The translations under genes and the position numbers were made by a program. The notes under the pieces are model-generated. The model saw only the letters and a list, made by a program, of their open reading frames with translations, did no database searches and was not told where the DNA came from. Source: Liquidambar formosana (lineage: Eukaryota; Streptophyta; Magnoliopsida; Saxifragales; Altingiaceae). From it: DNA of 64,000 nucleotides. Shown piece after piece: positions 1-11,764 of the stretch. The DNA lies in NCBI GenBank assembly GCA_039720395.1, contig CM077823.1, positions 36,128,536 to 36,192,535 on the forward strand. The letters run 5' to 3'. Numbering within the stretch: the first letter of the stretch is position 1; every line of letters begins with the position of its first letter.

Positions 1-2348
1 GAAAATCTAGAAGAAAAGGGAAAGGGAAAAGGATGACAAGTAGAGGAATACCATGCGTTTTCATACTGTATTTTGACATCGATCTTTTTTCTTCTTAGGA
101 GGGTGGTTTGACTTTTGACCAATATATGCACCCACATTTTTTTTTTTTTTGGGATCAAAAATGTGGGATATCCTTTCACGATCATCCATCACTCCTTACT
201 TTCGGTTTTGGAAACTATCAAAATCCCTTCTATAATCCTTTTTCTATAATTATTTTTTAAATGAACAAATTAAAGGTATTCATTATCCTGTATAATCCTC
301 TTTTGACATTTTTTTGGGTAATTGTTAAATATTAGAGAGTTAGCTTAATATAAGAGCATTTTAACTATTACCCTCTATTTGGTTCAGTGGATTATTCCAG
401 AGAAAAAAAAAAGAAGGGAAATAAAAAATTAAAAAAAGAAAGAAAAAGATAAACTTATATCAAACCAAAATTATTCTAATTTTTCTTCTTCTTTATCTTC
501 TAACATTCTATTACAACGAAATAAGACAAAAAATAATATATTCCTTATGTTTTATTTTTTTTCCATGATAAAATCCGAGAACAAAATAGAGCCTTAAGGT
601 CATCTTGTTTTATCTTGTAAGAGGGTTTTAGAATTTATTATTACCAAGAATATAATACAATGCTATTTTCAATCGTTTTTAAATCTTTTCTTTTTTTACC
701 ATAGCTTTTAGTATTTTTTGTGTACTAGAAAAAAGAAAAGAAAAGAGAATTATAGAGTGGTCCGACTATGGTGAGCAATTACATATCAATACAAATGACT
801 ACTAACTTATTATTATAGGACTAACAACTAATCTAAGAATGACTACTAAGTTGGGTCGATATGTAATTATTTACCCTAGTAGGACCAATCTGTAATTGAT
901 GGGTGTCTTCTTCTTTACGTCTGGTACATCTTATTGTCGGTTCCTTTAGTCTCTCTCAGCCTTGGGTTATAGTGAAAGTTCCAAATTAACTGTCACAATT
1001 GCCATCATGAATTACCTCTTTTCTCTGCCGAACTTGGTGTGCTGTGATTTTCATGAGTTTAGTGGCATTTCCATTTTTCCATTTTTTTTTTTATTCCCAT
1101 TTTTCTTGGCCAAATTTTTTCTAATCATCACTTTCCTAGATAACGTTTTTACTGAGATGGGCCAAGCAAGATATAAAACCATCGGTATAAGTTAAAAAAA
1201 GGAAAATCCAAAGTTTATTGCAGCAAGCATGCAGAAGCTCACTCCTAGCCTCCATTATTTTTGAGTGACCACCAGTCCTTGCCTTGGTGGGAGGGAACTC
1301 AGGCCGGCGGGAAGGTTGTTTTCATGATTATCAACCACTTGTCATGTTGAGGGTTATGGAGAAGATATTTAAATTATTCATGATTTATTTATTTATAATG
1401 AAAGTGTATTAATGGAACTTAATTTATACAACAAATGTCGATACCCTTGTGAGTTTGTGACCATGACATCACAGCACCATGCCTTACATCGTGAGATCAC
1501 TGTTTCTTCCTATGGTGGCAAACAAGAAATGAAATGAGAAAAAACATTTTTATTGAATGCTATATATAAAGAAATAGCCCAAGTATTTGGCTTGGTGTTT
1601 TGAGACCAAATCTTAATTAATTCCATATCATCTTATCTAATATATATCCCTTTTGTGATTTAATCTAAGTGGGCCAATACCTAATTAATTAGCACCGGCT
1701 GGTTGGGAATTGGCTCCTCTTTTGGGTGCCTTCTTAATCACCTGGAGATGACTGACGGCTTGCCGCCCCTTCCTACCTTCCTTCTTGCCTTCTCACATAG
1801 GGTGGCGGCCAAATATTTGGCACTAAAGTGCTAAAATAATTTTAGCGTTTTGGTGGAAATCACCACATCAGGATGGAAGACCAAAGTGCATGTGTTGTCC
1901 TTTTTTCGATTTTGTTTTTATTTTATTTTGTTTTTTTTTTTCTTTTGGGGGTTGTGGGGCGTGTTTAGAAGGGGAACATTTTTGCCATATCATGCATGGT
2001 GTGGCATGCATGCTGTGAATGGTTCAATACTATAATAAATGTGAAACCCTACTCAATACCCCAATTGATAGAGAAAAAGATCGAGATGGTGAAATTTTTA
2101 CTATATTATAACAAGATTTTGATAATAGGACAAAATTTTCAATCCCGCTATCTTTTTGGACCCTCTAAAAAATAATCCATCAAAGCCACGAGAAACACAT
2201 CTTACAAATTACGGGTTTAAATTTTAAATCATCATTCTATCAATATATGTTAGATTTATAAGTTTGCAAGTGAACTATACATGCATCACATGCAAGGGCA
2301 GAGCTGGGATTTGAAATTGATCTAAGCTATGTAAAAAGCTAATAAATA

Positions 2349-2349
<1 letters not shown>
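1..2349. other. AT-rich intergenic DNA, no gene seen
   Basis: I see no credible coding exon on either strand here. The longest ORFs (for example 962-1195) are low-complexity, Phe/Leu-rich and start or end in homopolymer runs. Poly-T and poly-A tracts are scattered throughout. No known transposon end was recognised. Confidence 0.6.

Positions 2350-2384
<35 letters not shown>
2350..2384. repeat. (TA)n microsatellite
   Basis: An uninterrupted TA dinucleotide run lies immediately left of a foldback element. Several mobile elements in this window abut such (TA)n tracts. Confidence 0.9.
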
Positions 2385-2385
<1 letters not shown>

Positions 2386-2387
<2 letters not shown>

Positions 2388-3200
2388 GGTTGTTATTGGC
2401 ACCCTAAGACTTTATTTTTATCTCCCACTTGTTAAACTTATCAAAGTTTCATGGAAAATACAAAAGGTTTTCATGAAAAATGGCCATATTGATTACTAAA
2501 ATTACATTATTTTGAACAATTTTGTAGAAGAAATTTTTTAAAAAATCTATCGTTTAAATAGACTTTTTGGCCATTTAATGAAACAGAGACTATAAATGGC
2601 TAAAAAGTCTACTTAAACGAGATATTTTAGAAAAAAATTATTTTTATAAAGTTGTTCAAAATTATGTTCTCTAGTATGTGGCTATTTTTCATAAAAACCT
2701 TTTGTATTTTTTATAAGGGTCAGGTTATTGCCACTACATAAAGTACTCTAAGCCTCCACTTAATTTACATTTTTTTAGGTTTTATGAAAAATATAAAAGG
2801 TTTTTGCAAAAATTAGACACATAGTCAACTAAAAAACATCATTCTCTCCAATTTTGTAGAAGAAAATTTTTCCAAAATCTATTATTTAAGTGGACTTTTT
2901 GACAATTTTTCATGGAAAATGAAATAAAGATTGTAAATGGCCAAAAAATCCACCTAAATGATAGATTTTGGAAAAACTTTTTTTTACAAATTTGTTCAAA
3001 ATGATGTTTTTTAGTGAATATCGTTGCTAGTTTTCGTAGAAAACTTTTTATATTTTTCATAAAATCTTAAAAAGTATAAAGTAAGGGAGGCTTTGAGTAC
3101 TTTATGTGGTGGCAATATTCTCTCACTTTTCATAAACCCTTGAAAAATTTTAAAAATAAAGTATAAAAAGTAAGTTTTGGGATGTTAATAGAGGCCCCAA
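2386..3200. mobile_element. Outer foldback element split by a nested copy
   Basis: The left part (2386-2716) and right part (3127-3200) look like one foldback element, with inverted ends GGGGTTGTTATTGGC at the left and GTTAATAGAGGCCCC at the right. Its core includes a palindrome around ATCGTTTAAATAGACTTTTTGGCC and its inverse AAAAAGTCTACTTAAACGA. It carries no ORF. A related element is inserted into its right arm at 2717. The outer target duplication is not clear, so the boundaries are approximate. Confidence 0.6.
2717..3126. mobile_element. Nested foldback (MULE-type MITE) with 9-bp target duplication
   Basis: A 410-bp near-palindrome starts GGGTCAGGTTATTGCCAC and ends GTGGCAATATTCTCTCAC. 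Flanking it are TTTTTATAA (2708-2716) and TTTTCATAA (3127-3135), a 9-bp target duplication with one mismatch. A 9-bp duplication is the usual signature of Mutator-like elements. The two arms pair over nearly the whole length, so a transcript or single strand would fold into one long hairpin. It has no coding capacity. Confidence 0.75.
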
Positions 3201-3428
3201 TTACATATAAACTAAACTTGCAGTCTATTTTTTTTTCTTTTTTTTAACTGTTTTATTTAATATTTGGACTATAAAATATGACCTAAGCTAATGGGCAATT
3301 TCCTACCTAGGTTAAAATTCCCTTAGAGATAAAAATCAACTTAATTAATATAAAAAAAAAAGACACAAAAATGAGAAGGGTTATCTGGAATACAACCTAA
3401 GCTAGTCTTCAACATACCTCCGTCCTTA

Positions 3429-3515
3429 ATCACGTGAGATTGGTCTTAGACGTCCAAACCTCAACATCATTGATCACGTGGGATTGGTCTTAGCCGTCCA
3501 AACCTCAACAACAAT
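3429..3515. repeat. 44-bp tandem duplication containing CACGTG
   Basis: Two copies of a unit with ATCACGTGNGATTGGTCTTA followed by CGTCCAAACCTCAACA start at 3429 and 3473. Each holds a partial or full CACGTG/CACGTGA motif. No gene is adjacent, so a regulatory role is not supported. Confidence 0.75.
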
Positions 3516-3572
3516 GAGGTAGAGATACCAACGCCTCTACCTCTTTCAAAATATATATATATATATATATAA

Positions 3573-3843
3573 AATAAAATAATTATAATAATTATAAAAT
3601 AATCCTTCGAAACCCCACACAATAAATTTCAAAATAATGGACTTGATCAAAACTACAATTAAACCCATGTTGAAAACGAGCTAGGGCATCGATAGGCCAA
3701 GCAAGGTTAATAAAATAGTTATAATAATTATAAAATAATCCTTCGAAACCCCACACAATAAATTTCAAAATAATGGACTTGATCAAAACTACAATTAAAC
3801 CCATGTTGAAAACGAGCTAGGCATCGATAGGCCAAGCAAGGTT
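3573..3843. repeat. Recent tandem duplication, about 136-bp period
   Basis: Copy 1 (about 3573-3708) and copy 2 (3709-3843) are nearly identical. They share the string CCTTCGAAACCCCACACAAT (at 3603 and 3740) through CATCGATAGGCCAAGC. The only clear difference I see is GGG versus GG before CATCGATAG. Small minus-strand ORFs here only reflect the duplication. Confidence 0.9.
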
Positions 3844-5194
3844 TGTCCTATTTGCCTTGTACAAAATGAAGATGATAGGGCATTCAGTAGCATCTTTCCC
3901 ACATGGCAATTAGGGTTTAACTTGCTTCACAAGTTGGCGAACCGTGAACCATATTGGTTTAATCTCCCATCCGCGTGGCGATCCCAAACCGGTCGTTTTT
4001 TGTTTCACGCTTTTACGCGCCAAGACGTCAGCGGCTCATAGTTGGCTGCCACCTATTAAAAATAAATAAATAAAAACGAATTTGGTAAAGACTCAGACAA
4101 TTAAAGTGCCTTCACCCAACCAAGCCAACAGCCGCCACGTTATGTGAGTGATGATATCCAAACTAGTCAAGTAAAGACAATTATTTTTATTTTGTTGACC
4201 AATAATAAGTTAAAAAAAAAAAAAGGATAATTATTATCTTGCCACGTTTGTGGTAGACTGACGCGTCTATAGGCATAGGTCACACTACGTTAGGGTGATG
4301 GTATCAACCCAATGTACGATGGGGTGCGGTGCGCTGTGACCTAAAAAAGTCAGCCATGTTCTTCAAAATTGCTCGAAGGGTGGTCCGTTGGAGTGACTGA
4401 CACTTGGCTGTTTGGTGGGTCACCACCCATACTTTTTATTTTTTTTATTTTATTTTATTTTTAATTTTTAATCCTCCTCCTATTTCCTTCCAATAGTAAA
4501 TAATTTTGGCATGATTCTATCAAAATCATATGACAATGCCATTTCATATTTGTATACAAATAATAGAACTACAAATAGTAGAACAATGTAATGATGGAGA
4601 TCATTGAAATAGATCAAACCATATTAAAATTAGGGTAAATTACAGATAATCTCATTAAAGTATGGGAACTGAACAGATAATTTCTTTATGTTTTAATTTC
4701 ATTAATATGCCTTCCTTATGTTTTAATTTTTGTCAATGTGTCCCACTGTCACTCACTATTGATGAAATTTGACGAAAATTAATTACGTGGTTACGCACGT
4801 GACATCGTTAATGGACTCGTATTGCCCAAAATGCCATTAACCCTCCTATAATCGTTGGAACTCTCATCGGCTCATGACCAATTGGATAGCTATCAACGAT
4901 TGATTTTGCCTTTCAACTAAATTAGGAGACACATTGGCAAAATTAAAACATGAAGGGATTATCTACTGACCCCCCATACTTTAGGGGGATTTTATGCTAT
5001 TTACTCTTAAAATTATATAGGTTTATAAATTTAGAAGGACCAATAGTGCAAAACATTAAATATCTTTATGTTTACTTGAATGAATGAAATGGTTGTGTTT
5101 GTGTAAAAAAAAAAAAAAAAAAAGTGAATTTATTTATTTAGATGAAAAATATTTCTTAACTCAAAAATTTTTTTTTTTCCTGTCTACTTATTTT
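3844..5194. other. Intergenic DNA, no gene seen
   Basis: No coding exon recognised. It contains simple AT-rich tracts and a stretch at 4630-4990 with repeated TTATGTTTTAATTT phrases, typical of decayed MITE sequence but without clear ends. Confidence 0.5.
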
Positions 5195-5602
5195 GGGCTA
5201 GGCTATTGCCACCATATAAAATACTCTAAGCCCCATTTAATTTACATTTTTATGGTTTTATGAAAAATATAAGAAAAAATTATGAAAATAAATCACATAG
5301 TTTACTAGAAAACATCATTCTGGACAATTTTGTAGAAATTTTTTTTTACAAAATCTGTCATTTAAGTAGATTTTTTTATCAATTTTTCATGAAAAATGAA
5401 ATAGAAATGGTAAATGGCCAAAGAGTCTATTTAAATGATAAATTTTGGAAACAATTTATTTACAAAGTTGTTCAGAATGATGTTTTCTAGTGAACAATGC
5501 TATTAATTTTTATAAAAACCTTTTATATTTTTCATAAAACCTCAAAAAGTGTACACTAATGGGGGGGCTTTGAGTATTTTATATGACGGTAATAACCTCA
5601 CT
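5195..5602. mobile_element. Foldback (MULE-type MITE), same family as 2717-3126
   Basis: It begins GGGCTAGGCTATTGCCACC and ends with the inverse-like GGTAATAACCTCACTT. Both arms carry the same core as the 2717 copy, an ACATCATTCTGGACAATTTTG-type segment and its inverse. Target duplication is imperfect (CTTATTTT near both ends). No gene inside; the 76-aa ORF across it reads through the palindrome and is not a gene. Confidence 0.65.
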
Positions 5603-6231
5603 TCTTATTTTTCCAGGGGATACAATTTGGTATGATAAAAAGTTATTTTATGCAACGAATAATTTGTGTATAGAGAAAACATGCATGTGCCCAACACTCG
5701 ATACAAATTTTCAGATATTGTTTATCAAAAAATGTTTTGATTTCACAACTTCTAGTCACAAAAGCTATGAATATATAATTAAAAATGGAGGGAGATAATT
5801 AAACAAGTGATAATTAATCAATGCAGCCCAATTATTATGCATTAATCATATAAATTATTATGGCAAAAAATATCTTGCTATTAATTTTCATTATCTTGTC
5901 AAATTTTTTACTTGATAGATAGGGTTAGCAATATATATATAATCGAATAGGCATATGATACAAGAAAAACATACTCAATGCGTCACCAAAATCTGTGTGT
6001 GTATGAATGAAAAATTGTTGCTGCTGGGTGTGACAAAACAGTCCACATATCTTCTATATATATATCCACATTATAAAATTGCTGCCAGTAGGTAAGGAAT
6101 TCTATCTTTATAACTGCTATTTTGAATATTTGAACCAGATTTTCTATAAATCATTGACTTTAGGACAAGGACGTGAACTGCATTTAAGGATTTGGCCGGC
6201 CATACTTCTTTTTCTCCCTCTATTTCTATTT

Positions 6232-6277
<46 letters not shown>

Positions 6278-7332
6278 GTTTCCTGTGTTGCAATAATCAA
6301 AATTGCCTTTGCATGAATTTCGAAGAGAATTGTAAGCTGATGATCTCACATGCATGTAATCAAATCACATTGCACTTGGAATTTCAGGCTGGCCCAAAAG
6401 GAAAATTCAACAAGCAGTTAAATTAGGTACATTTTCACAATGCCTAGCTTCTTTGACATTGATTTTTTCCTTAGCTCGTACATGTTTGAGTTGAAAGCAT
6501 GTACGTGTAGTCATGTCAAACACAACTTCTTATTATTCTCCGAGGTTTTCATCATCTTTTATGGCGGGGGGGAAGAACAGTCCTTACTCAAGTTAAAAAT
6601 TTTGCTTCAACCATAGGGTTTGCACATATTTTTAATGAAACCCAATGGGTTGATTTTCAATGGTCTTCATTAAATGCACATCTGCCTTTTGAATATGTCT
6701 AGGGTCGCTTTTGTACTTTGGCTGCTTAAGGAGAGAGAAGGGTTTGTGGTGCTTGTTTAGTGGCTCACTATCCTAAATTCTAAGGTTAGACTTCATAAAA
6801 TTTAAATTTGATATAAACAGTGAAGGTGTATGTATTAGATTTAAATTTGATATTCAATTGCGAGTTGATGCTAGGTGTATATATTAGATTGACTCACTAG
6901 ATTCATATATTGACTGATATAACTTAATATACCATCATATTTTTTTTGTTCACTAATGGCCTTTGTGGCTTAGTGGTATCTAGGTGGGGTTGGAGTGTGG
7001 GTAGCCGACTCTCATCTAATGTAATAGGAGGAAAAGGAAAATGAAATTCCTATTCTAGCAATATCAAATGGATAGCAATGATTATAAGTTCAATACCAAT
7101 TTTTCATTATAGCCCCTCTAAATAGCTAGCTAATCATTACTTAGCAAAAAACAATTTTTTTTTTTTTTTTATAATAAATTTCTTAGGGGGGTGTTTGTTC
7201 CAAGGAAAGACCATACGAGCCCTTGGGCTACAAAAAGCAAGAATAATATTACCTTTACTTAAAACCTCCCTTTCCAACCTCCCCTTGATCATAAGATAGA
7301 AGAGATATCATTCTCTATTTAATAATCCAAGA
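5603..7332. other. Intergenic DNA with (TA)n tract and SINE remnant
   Basis: No gene seen. A (TA)n tract lies at about 6236-6272, and a tRNA-derived SINE-like remnant at 6953-7060 is listed separately. Confidence 0.5.
6953..7060 (+). mobile_element. SINE-like remnant
   Basis: It reads GGCCTTTGTGGCTTAGTGGTATCTAGG, of which GTGGCTTAGTGGTATCTAGG resembles a tRNA-type pol III A box. It is followed by GGGTAGCCGACTCTC and an A-rich tail. The same head (CCYTGTGNCYTAGTGGTA) recurs near 27806. Too short and degraded for a firm family call. Confidence 0.4.
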
Positions 7333-7544
7333 CCATGTTTGTTTAATTGGAATGAAATTGATGGAAATGAAATTTGATTCCATACTTAAAGTAGTATATA
7401 TAGAATGGAAAATGAATTAAAATGATTCTATAAACACACTGCTTAATTCCATTCATATTCAAATTATCTCATTTAAACATACTGTTTTGAATGAATTGAA
7501 ATGAAATTCTATTTCATCCATTTCATTCCAACTAAACAAACATG
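7333..7544. mobile_element. Short MITE with terminal inverted repeats
   Basis: Starts CATGTTTGTTTAATTGGAAT and ends with its inverse ATTCCAACTAAACAAACATG with one mismatch. The interior is made of GAATGAAATT-type units, and there is no ORF. I could not define the target duplication. Confidence 0.65.
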
Positions 7545-8039
7545 TTCCGGCGAAAATGAAACGTCCCATGCATTAAAAAAAGAAAAAAAAAAAAAAAATA
7601 GAAGAAGGACAATCATAACATATTTGAACCATTGAGCTACCCAGTGGTGGGCAAAGGGATAAAGTGAGGGTTCCTTATAGGAGACACCCACTAAGCAAAG
7701 CAATCAACCACATCCCTAGATGTATCCATCCATGTCGCTAAAGGGGCACTAGCTAGACCTTGTAAAAGATTTAAATGTACACTTGTCAATTAAGGAGTAA
7801 TTATAGAATTATATATCATAACCTAATTTAACTAAAGAGTAAATATAATTAATTCATATTTCATAACCTAATGTGACATGTATAAGGTCTCGTTCACGGG
7901 CTAGATGATCGCATCATCGTAGACACCTGGCCATTGCTCCAAAGTATCTTGATAACTTATAAAATTAATAAAGTTACTAAAGTTGGACCAACATACAAAT
8001 ATCGTATGCTATTTCCACGCATGGTGCTAATATATATAT

Positions 8040-8456
8040 ATATATATAGATCGAAATCAAATTATAGGAGTGATTTTTTATTGGATTAATTTTATTTTAG
8101 GAGTTGTCTACGAATCATCAAACACGTTGATCCCATGCCACCAAATTAACAGAAATCGTACACTAAATATAATAATTAGTAATAGCAATCTAACCTTGTA
8201 GACGCAAGCAAGAAGATTTGTGATTTCCAAGTGGGGAGTAGAATGAAGGCAAGTGTACGTTCGGTGAATTTTTTATAATATGATCGCGAAAATGTTGAAG
8301 TGGTAATGGTTTGCCACGCATGGTATATAGGTTAGCCACGCATGGTGCTTCTAATATATATATATATATATACCATGCGTGGCTAAACATTACCACTTCA
8401 ATATTTTCGCGATCATATTATAAAAAATTCAACAAACGTACAGTACTTGACTTCAT

Positions 8457-8496
<40 letters not shown>

Positions 8497-8835
8497 TCAA
8501 ATTATAATTCTTTATCGGATTAATTTTATTTTAGGAGTTGTCTACTGATCATCAAACACGTTCCCATGCCAGTAAATCAACAGAATTTGTACGCTAAATA
8601 TATTAATTATTAATAGCAATCTTTTTTTAATCCAAGATAAAGATATGTATATTTATTCCAAGGAAACAAAATCATGGCATATAGCAAAAAAGGATGACAG
8701 GATCACAGAAGCAAAAGGAGTTGTGATTTCCCTATGGGGAGTAGGCCGGATTAAGTCAAGTGTGCATGTGTTCATTTCTCTTTATAATATGATTGAGAAA
8801 GTGTTGAAATGGTAATGGCTAGCCAGGCCAGCTAG
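8040..8835. repeat. Direct duplication with an internal 60-bp-arm hairpin
   Basis: The block 8040-8360 is repeated at about 8485-8835 with 10-15 percent divergence. Shared phrases include ATTTTATTTTAGGAGTTGTC, CATCAAACACGTT and TATAATATGATYGNGAAA. Within the first block, arms 8266-8325 and 8371-8430 are inverted copies around a (TA)n loop, giving a near-perfect 60-bp stem with CCACGCATGGTA at its tip. The intervening (TA)n(GA)n tract is at 8456-8493. Confidence 0.8.
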
Positions 8836-9510
8836 CTGTCTGAACCTGACCCTTCAATGACTCAACATGAAACTTGACTGGTTTTCATGAAGGGAGCACA
8901 TTAGGCTAAGCCTTTTACAATTAATAATGATAATTGTCCAACATTGTTGATCTCAAGATGAACAAACTCCAGAATTTCTAGAACGCAGACAAAACAATAG
9001 ACTGTTGCTAGTGCATGCTGTACACATGGCTAGCTTTCCTTCGTAGTATGACTGGGTCATGGCCCATGACATGGACTAGCCAACAAATAGAGCAGACAAG
9101 CTGCAGTCCTCCTGATTAACATGATCAGGCAGCCCTAAAGGGATTTGGTGCTGTACAAATGGCATTATTCGGAGTACATTTAGACCATGATGACATGTCA
9201 ACCAACTAATACATATATATAATCTATGGGTATGAAAACAGACAAAGCATCCTCTTATCTTACAAATCTATCACCTCATGTGTATTGATAGATTAAGGAT
9301 TGCATTATCAAACCATTCCTTTTAAACCTCATTAGCACTTATATAAATATGTTTATATAATTGTAGTTGTATATCGTACGTCAAGTCGAAATACTAAATT
9401 TTTTGCACCTCATTTTTAAGTCACTGGATTCACAAGATTTAATGGTATTCCAAAAAGCTAACATATAAATCCACTAACCATTTAACAAATCAACTTGTGT
9501 CAAATTAGTG
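8836..9510. other. Intergenic DNA, no gene seen
   Basis: No exon or transposon end recognised on either strand. Confidence 0.5.
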
Positions 9511-9705
9511 TAATGTATATATATATATATAAGTTTTGCACTTCATTCTTACACTTCATTCTTAAGCCATTGGATTTACAAGATCCAACGGAGATTTTAA
9601 AAAATTAACATGGACAAGCTCCACTCATTGTTTAAAAATAAAGTGCAAAATTAAATCCCCTGATCCTAAACCTAAACCCTAAACCCTAAACCAAGCCTAA
9701 ACCCT

Positions 9706-9740
<35 letters not shown>
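9511..9740. repeat. (TA)n-bounded foldback with telomere-like repeats
   Basis: TA tracts at 9511-9530 and 9709-9736 bracket a foldback with TTTTGCACTTCATTCTT near its left end and AAATAAAGTGCAAAATTA as the inverse at the right. Between the foldback and the right TA tract (9663-9708) lie four CCTAAAC/CCCTAAA units, the plant telomere repeat in interstitial form. No coding capacity. Confidence 0.6.
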
Positions 9741-9805
9741 CCAAGGATCATATTTGCATTCAAGTTCATTTGTTTCAACTTTCAAGCAATCCTTCATATA
9801 TCTAG

Positions 9806-9810
9806 CACCT
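9806..9810. repeat. Target site duplication CACCT, left copy
   Basis: CACCT immediately precedes the left LTR and is exactly repeated at 20066-20070, just after the right LTR. A 5-bp duplication is standard for copia integrase. Confidence 0.95.
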
Positions 9811-11250
9811 TGTTGTCCCAAGTGAATAACCCTAGAGGGGGGTGAATAGGGTTATAGGCCAAATAAAAAATTATATAGCAATCTAAACTCAGATTATTGC
9901 AAGCTAAATTAAATGTAAGACAATGCAATAATAAAGAGATTAAGGGAAGAAGAATGCAAACGATATAACGAGGTTCGGCCTCCCGCCTACGTCCTCGCCT
10001 CAAGAGCGCGCTTGAGGATTCACCAATCCACTATCACTCTCCTTCAAGGTGGAGCAGCAAACCTTTACAACTTGAGTGTTCTTCACCAACACTTAGCCAA
10101 ATGCACTCTTCTCAAGTGCTTACAAGTGAGGGTATTCACAACCCTTTTGATACAAAGTATTTGGAGATGATTTTGTGTACAAAGAAGACTCTCTCAAAGA
10201 GTAAATACACTGGAATTGAAAGCACACTTCAGCTATTGATTGATTTCAATGAATGCTCACAAGAGGAATTAGGGCTTGTAATAGATTTTCTTGTTTTTGC
10301 TCAATGAATGCTCATAAATGAGCTCAAGCCTTGTATTTATACACAAGGGGTCCAAAATAGCCGTTCTGGAACAATAAATGCCGGGAAAGGAAGTTTGGTG
10401 GGCAATAAATGCTTCAAATATCCGTTAAAAAACTAGCCGTTATAACTTTCCCGAGGATTTCAGCCGGCTGAAAAATCTTTCAGCCGTCTGAAATATCCCT
10501 TTCAGCCGTCTGAGTGAGGCTACTGAATATTCCAGAGAGGGTGTAAAAAAGGAACAAAAGTTCATGTTTCTCAGCCGTCTCAAACCTAACTTTCAGCCGT
10601 CTGAAATGTTCTTTCAGCCGTCTGATTAAGGCTACTGAAAATGTCAGAGAGGTTAATATTTGGCATATGAGCAAGCCTGCTCCTTCAGCCGTCTGATCAT
10701 GATTTCAGCCGGCTTAAAGTGACATTTCAGCCGGCTCAAAGAGCCGTCTGAAAGTTCCAGAGAACATACATTTTCAAGGGATGCTCTTTCAGCCTGCTGA
10801 GACTTTTCAGCCTGCTGAAACAACATTTTCAGCCGGCTGAAACATTGTTTCAGCCGTCTGAAAAGCTCTGTTTTCAGACAAAATAAAACATTCAGTCTAT
10901 TTAAAAAGTGAGTCATTTTTAGGCCTTTAAAATCATTGAATTTGTGATATTTTAAGCCCTTTCAACTGGTGAGCAAGGATTGAAAACAACCTTACAAGAT
11001 TTTCCTAGATTTGTCACAAATTGACTTGTGATCAAACTTGATTGCTCTTGATCGATTGATGGATCCATTGCGCTGCTTTCTTAACATCTTTGCTTTGCTT
11101 GTTTGTGCATTTTGATCCTTAATGCTTGAACCATTTAGCGGCTTTGATACCTGTCTAGATTCATCACTTTAGATGCTCATTAGTTCTTTAAACATCTTAT
11201 TATGTATTGTTATCATCAAAACCTTGGGGATTAAACCTCTCAGGCCAACA
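9811..11250 (-). repeat. 3' LTR (1440 bp)
   Basis: Begins TGTTGTCCCAAGTG and ends CAGGCCAACA as written. It is the downstream LTR of the minus-strand element because pol and the third ORF read towards it. It carries the same palindrome array (10458-10863) and TATA box (10334-10341) as the other LTR. Confidence 0.95.
10458..10863. repeat. Palindrome array in 3' LTR
   Basis: About 15 copies of the 16-bp palindrome TTTCAGCCGGCTGAAA or its variant TTTCAGCCGTCTGAAA, some with one or two changes, spaced irregularly by 5-40 bp. It is the copy of the array described in the 5' LTR. Confidence 0.9.
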
Positions 11251-11264
11251 ATCTCCCCCTTTTT
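11251..11264 (-). other. Polypurine tract
   Basis: Read on the minus strand it is AAAAAGGGGGAGAT, touching the 3' LTR. Further AGGGGGAGA-type copies on the same strand lie at about 11324-11336 and 11588-11600. Multiple polypurine motifs upstream of the 3' LTR are a described feature of Sireviruses. Confidence 0.85.
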
Positions 11265-11764
11265 GATGATGACAATCCATAGATGTTTTAATGGGGTAAA
11301 ATGCACAACTTTAAGAACAAAATTCTCCCCCTATCATTATGCATGACATTAGAATAATCTAAGATGTATTATATATAAATTTCAACATATTATCCAAGTG
11401 TAAGCGCACATATAAAAGAAAACTTACAATCAATATTCATAAACAAAAATTCATTTCATAACCATGTTGTAATACATCAAGGATTCCCAAAAAGTACAAA
11501 GAATTTCCATCTATCCATCAAAATTTTCATATATCCAAAAATATCCAAAAACATCCAACATTTATAATCAAAACATCTATCAAAAAATTTCTCCCCCTTT
11601 GTCATCTATCAAAAGCAGTCATAAGGAAAAGGCAGGAAAAGTGTCACTGATCTTCTGAGTGAGTTGGGCTTGGCTATCCTTCATATCCTTCAGCTCACAA
11701 GCCATGTCATCAAGCCTATCATGTAATCCCTCGACCTTCTTCTGAACATAGCGCTTGAGGTCTG

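Noticed and set aside
962..1195. 77-residue Phe-rich ORF
   Set aside because: Low complexity around poly-T, no family resemblance, no splice or promoter context.
7600..7690. tRNA-like sequence with GAGCTACC and repeats
   Set aside because: No cloverleaf can be drawn; at best a degraded SINE, too weak to list.
10101..10307. 68-residue ORF, identical copy at 18916-19122
   Set aside because: It lies within both LTRs, antisense to the element. The identity only reflects LTR identity.
10458..10863. Possible CRISPR-like array
   Set aside because: Repeats are short perfect palindromes with irregular spacing in a plant LTR; there are no uniform spacers and no cas genes.
10480..10916. Minus-strand ORFs with RRLKxxFxRLK repeats (also 19295-19731)
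   Set aside because: They translate the palindrome array of the LTR; the repeated peptide is a by-product.
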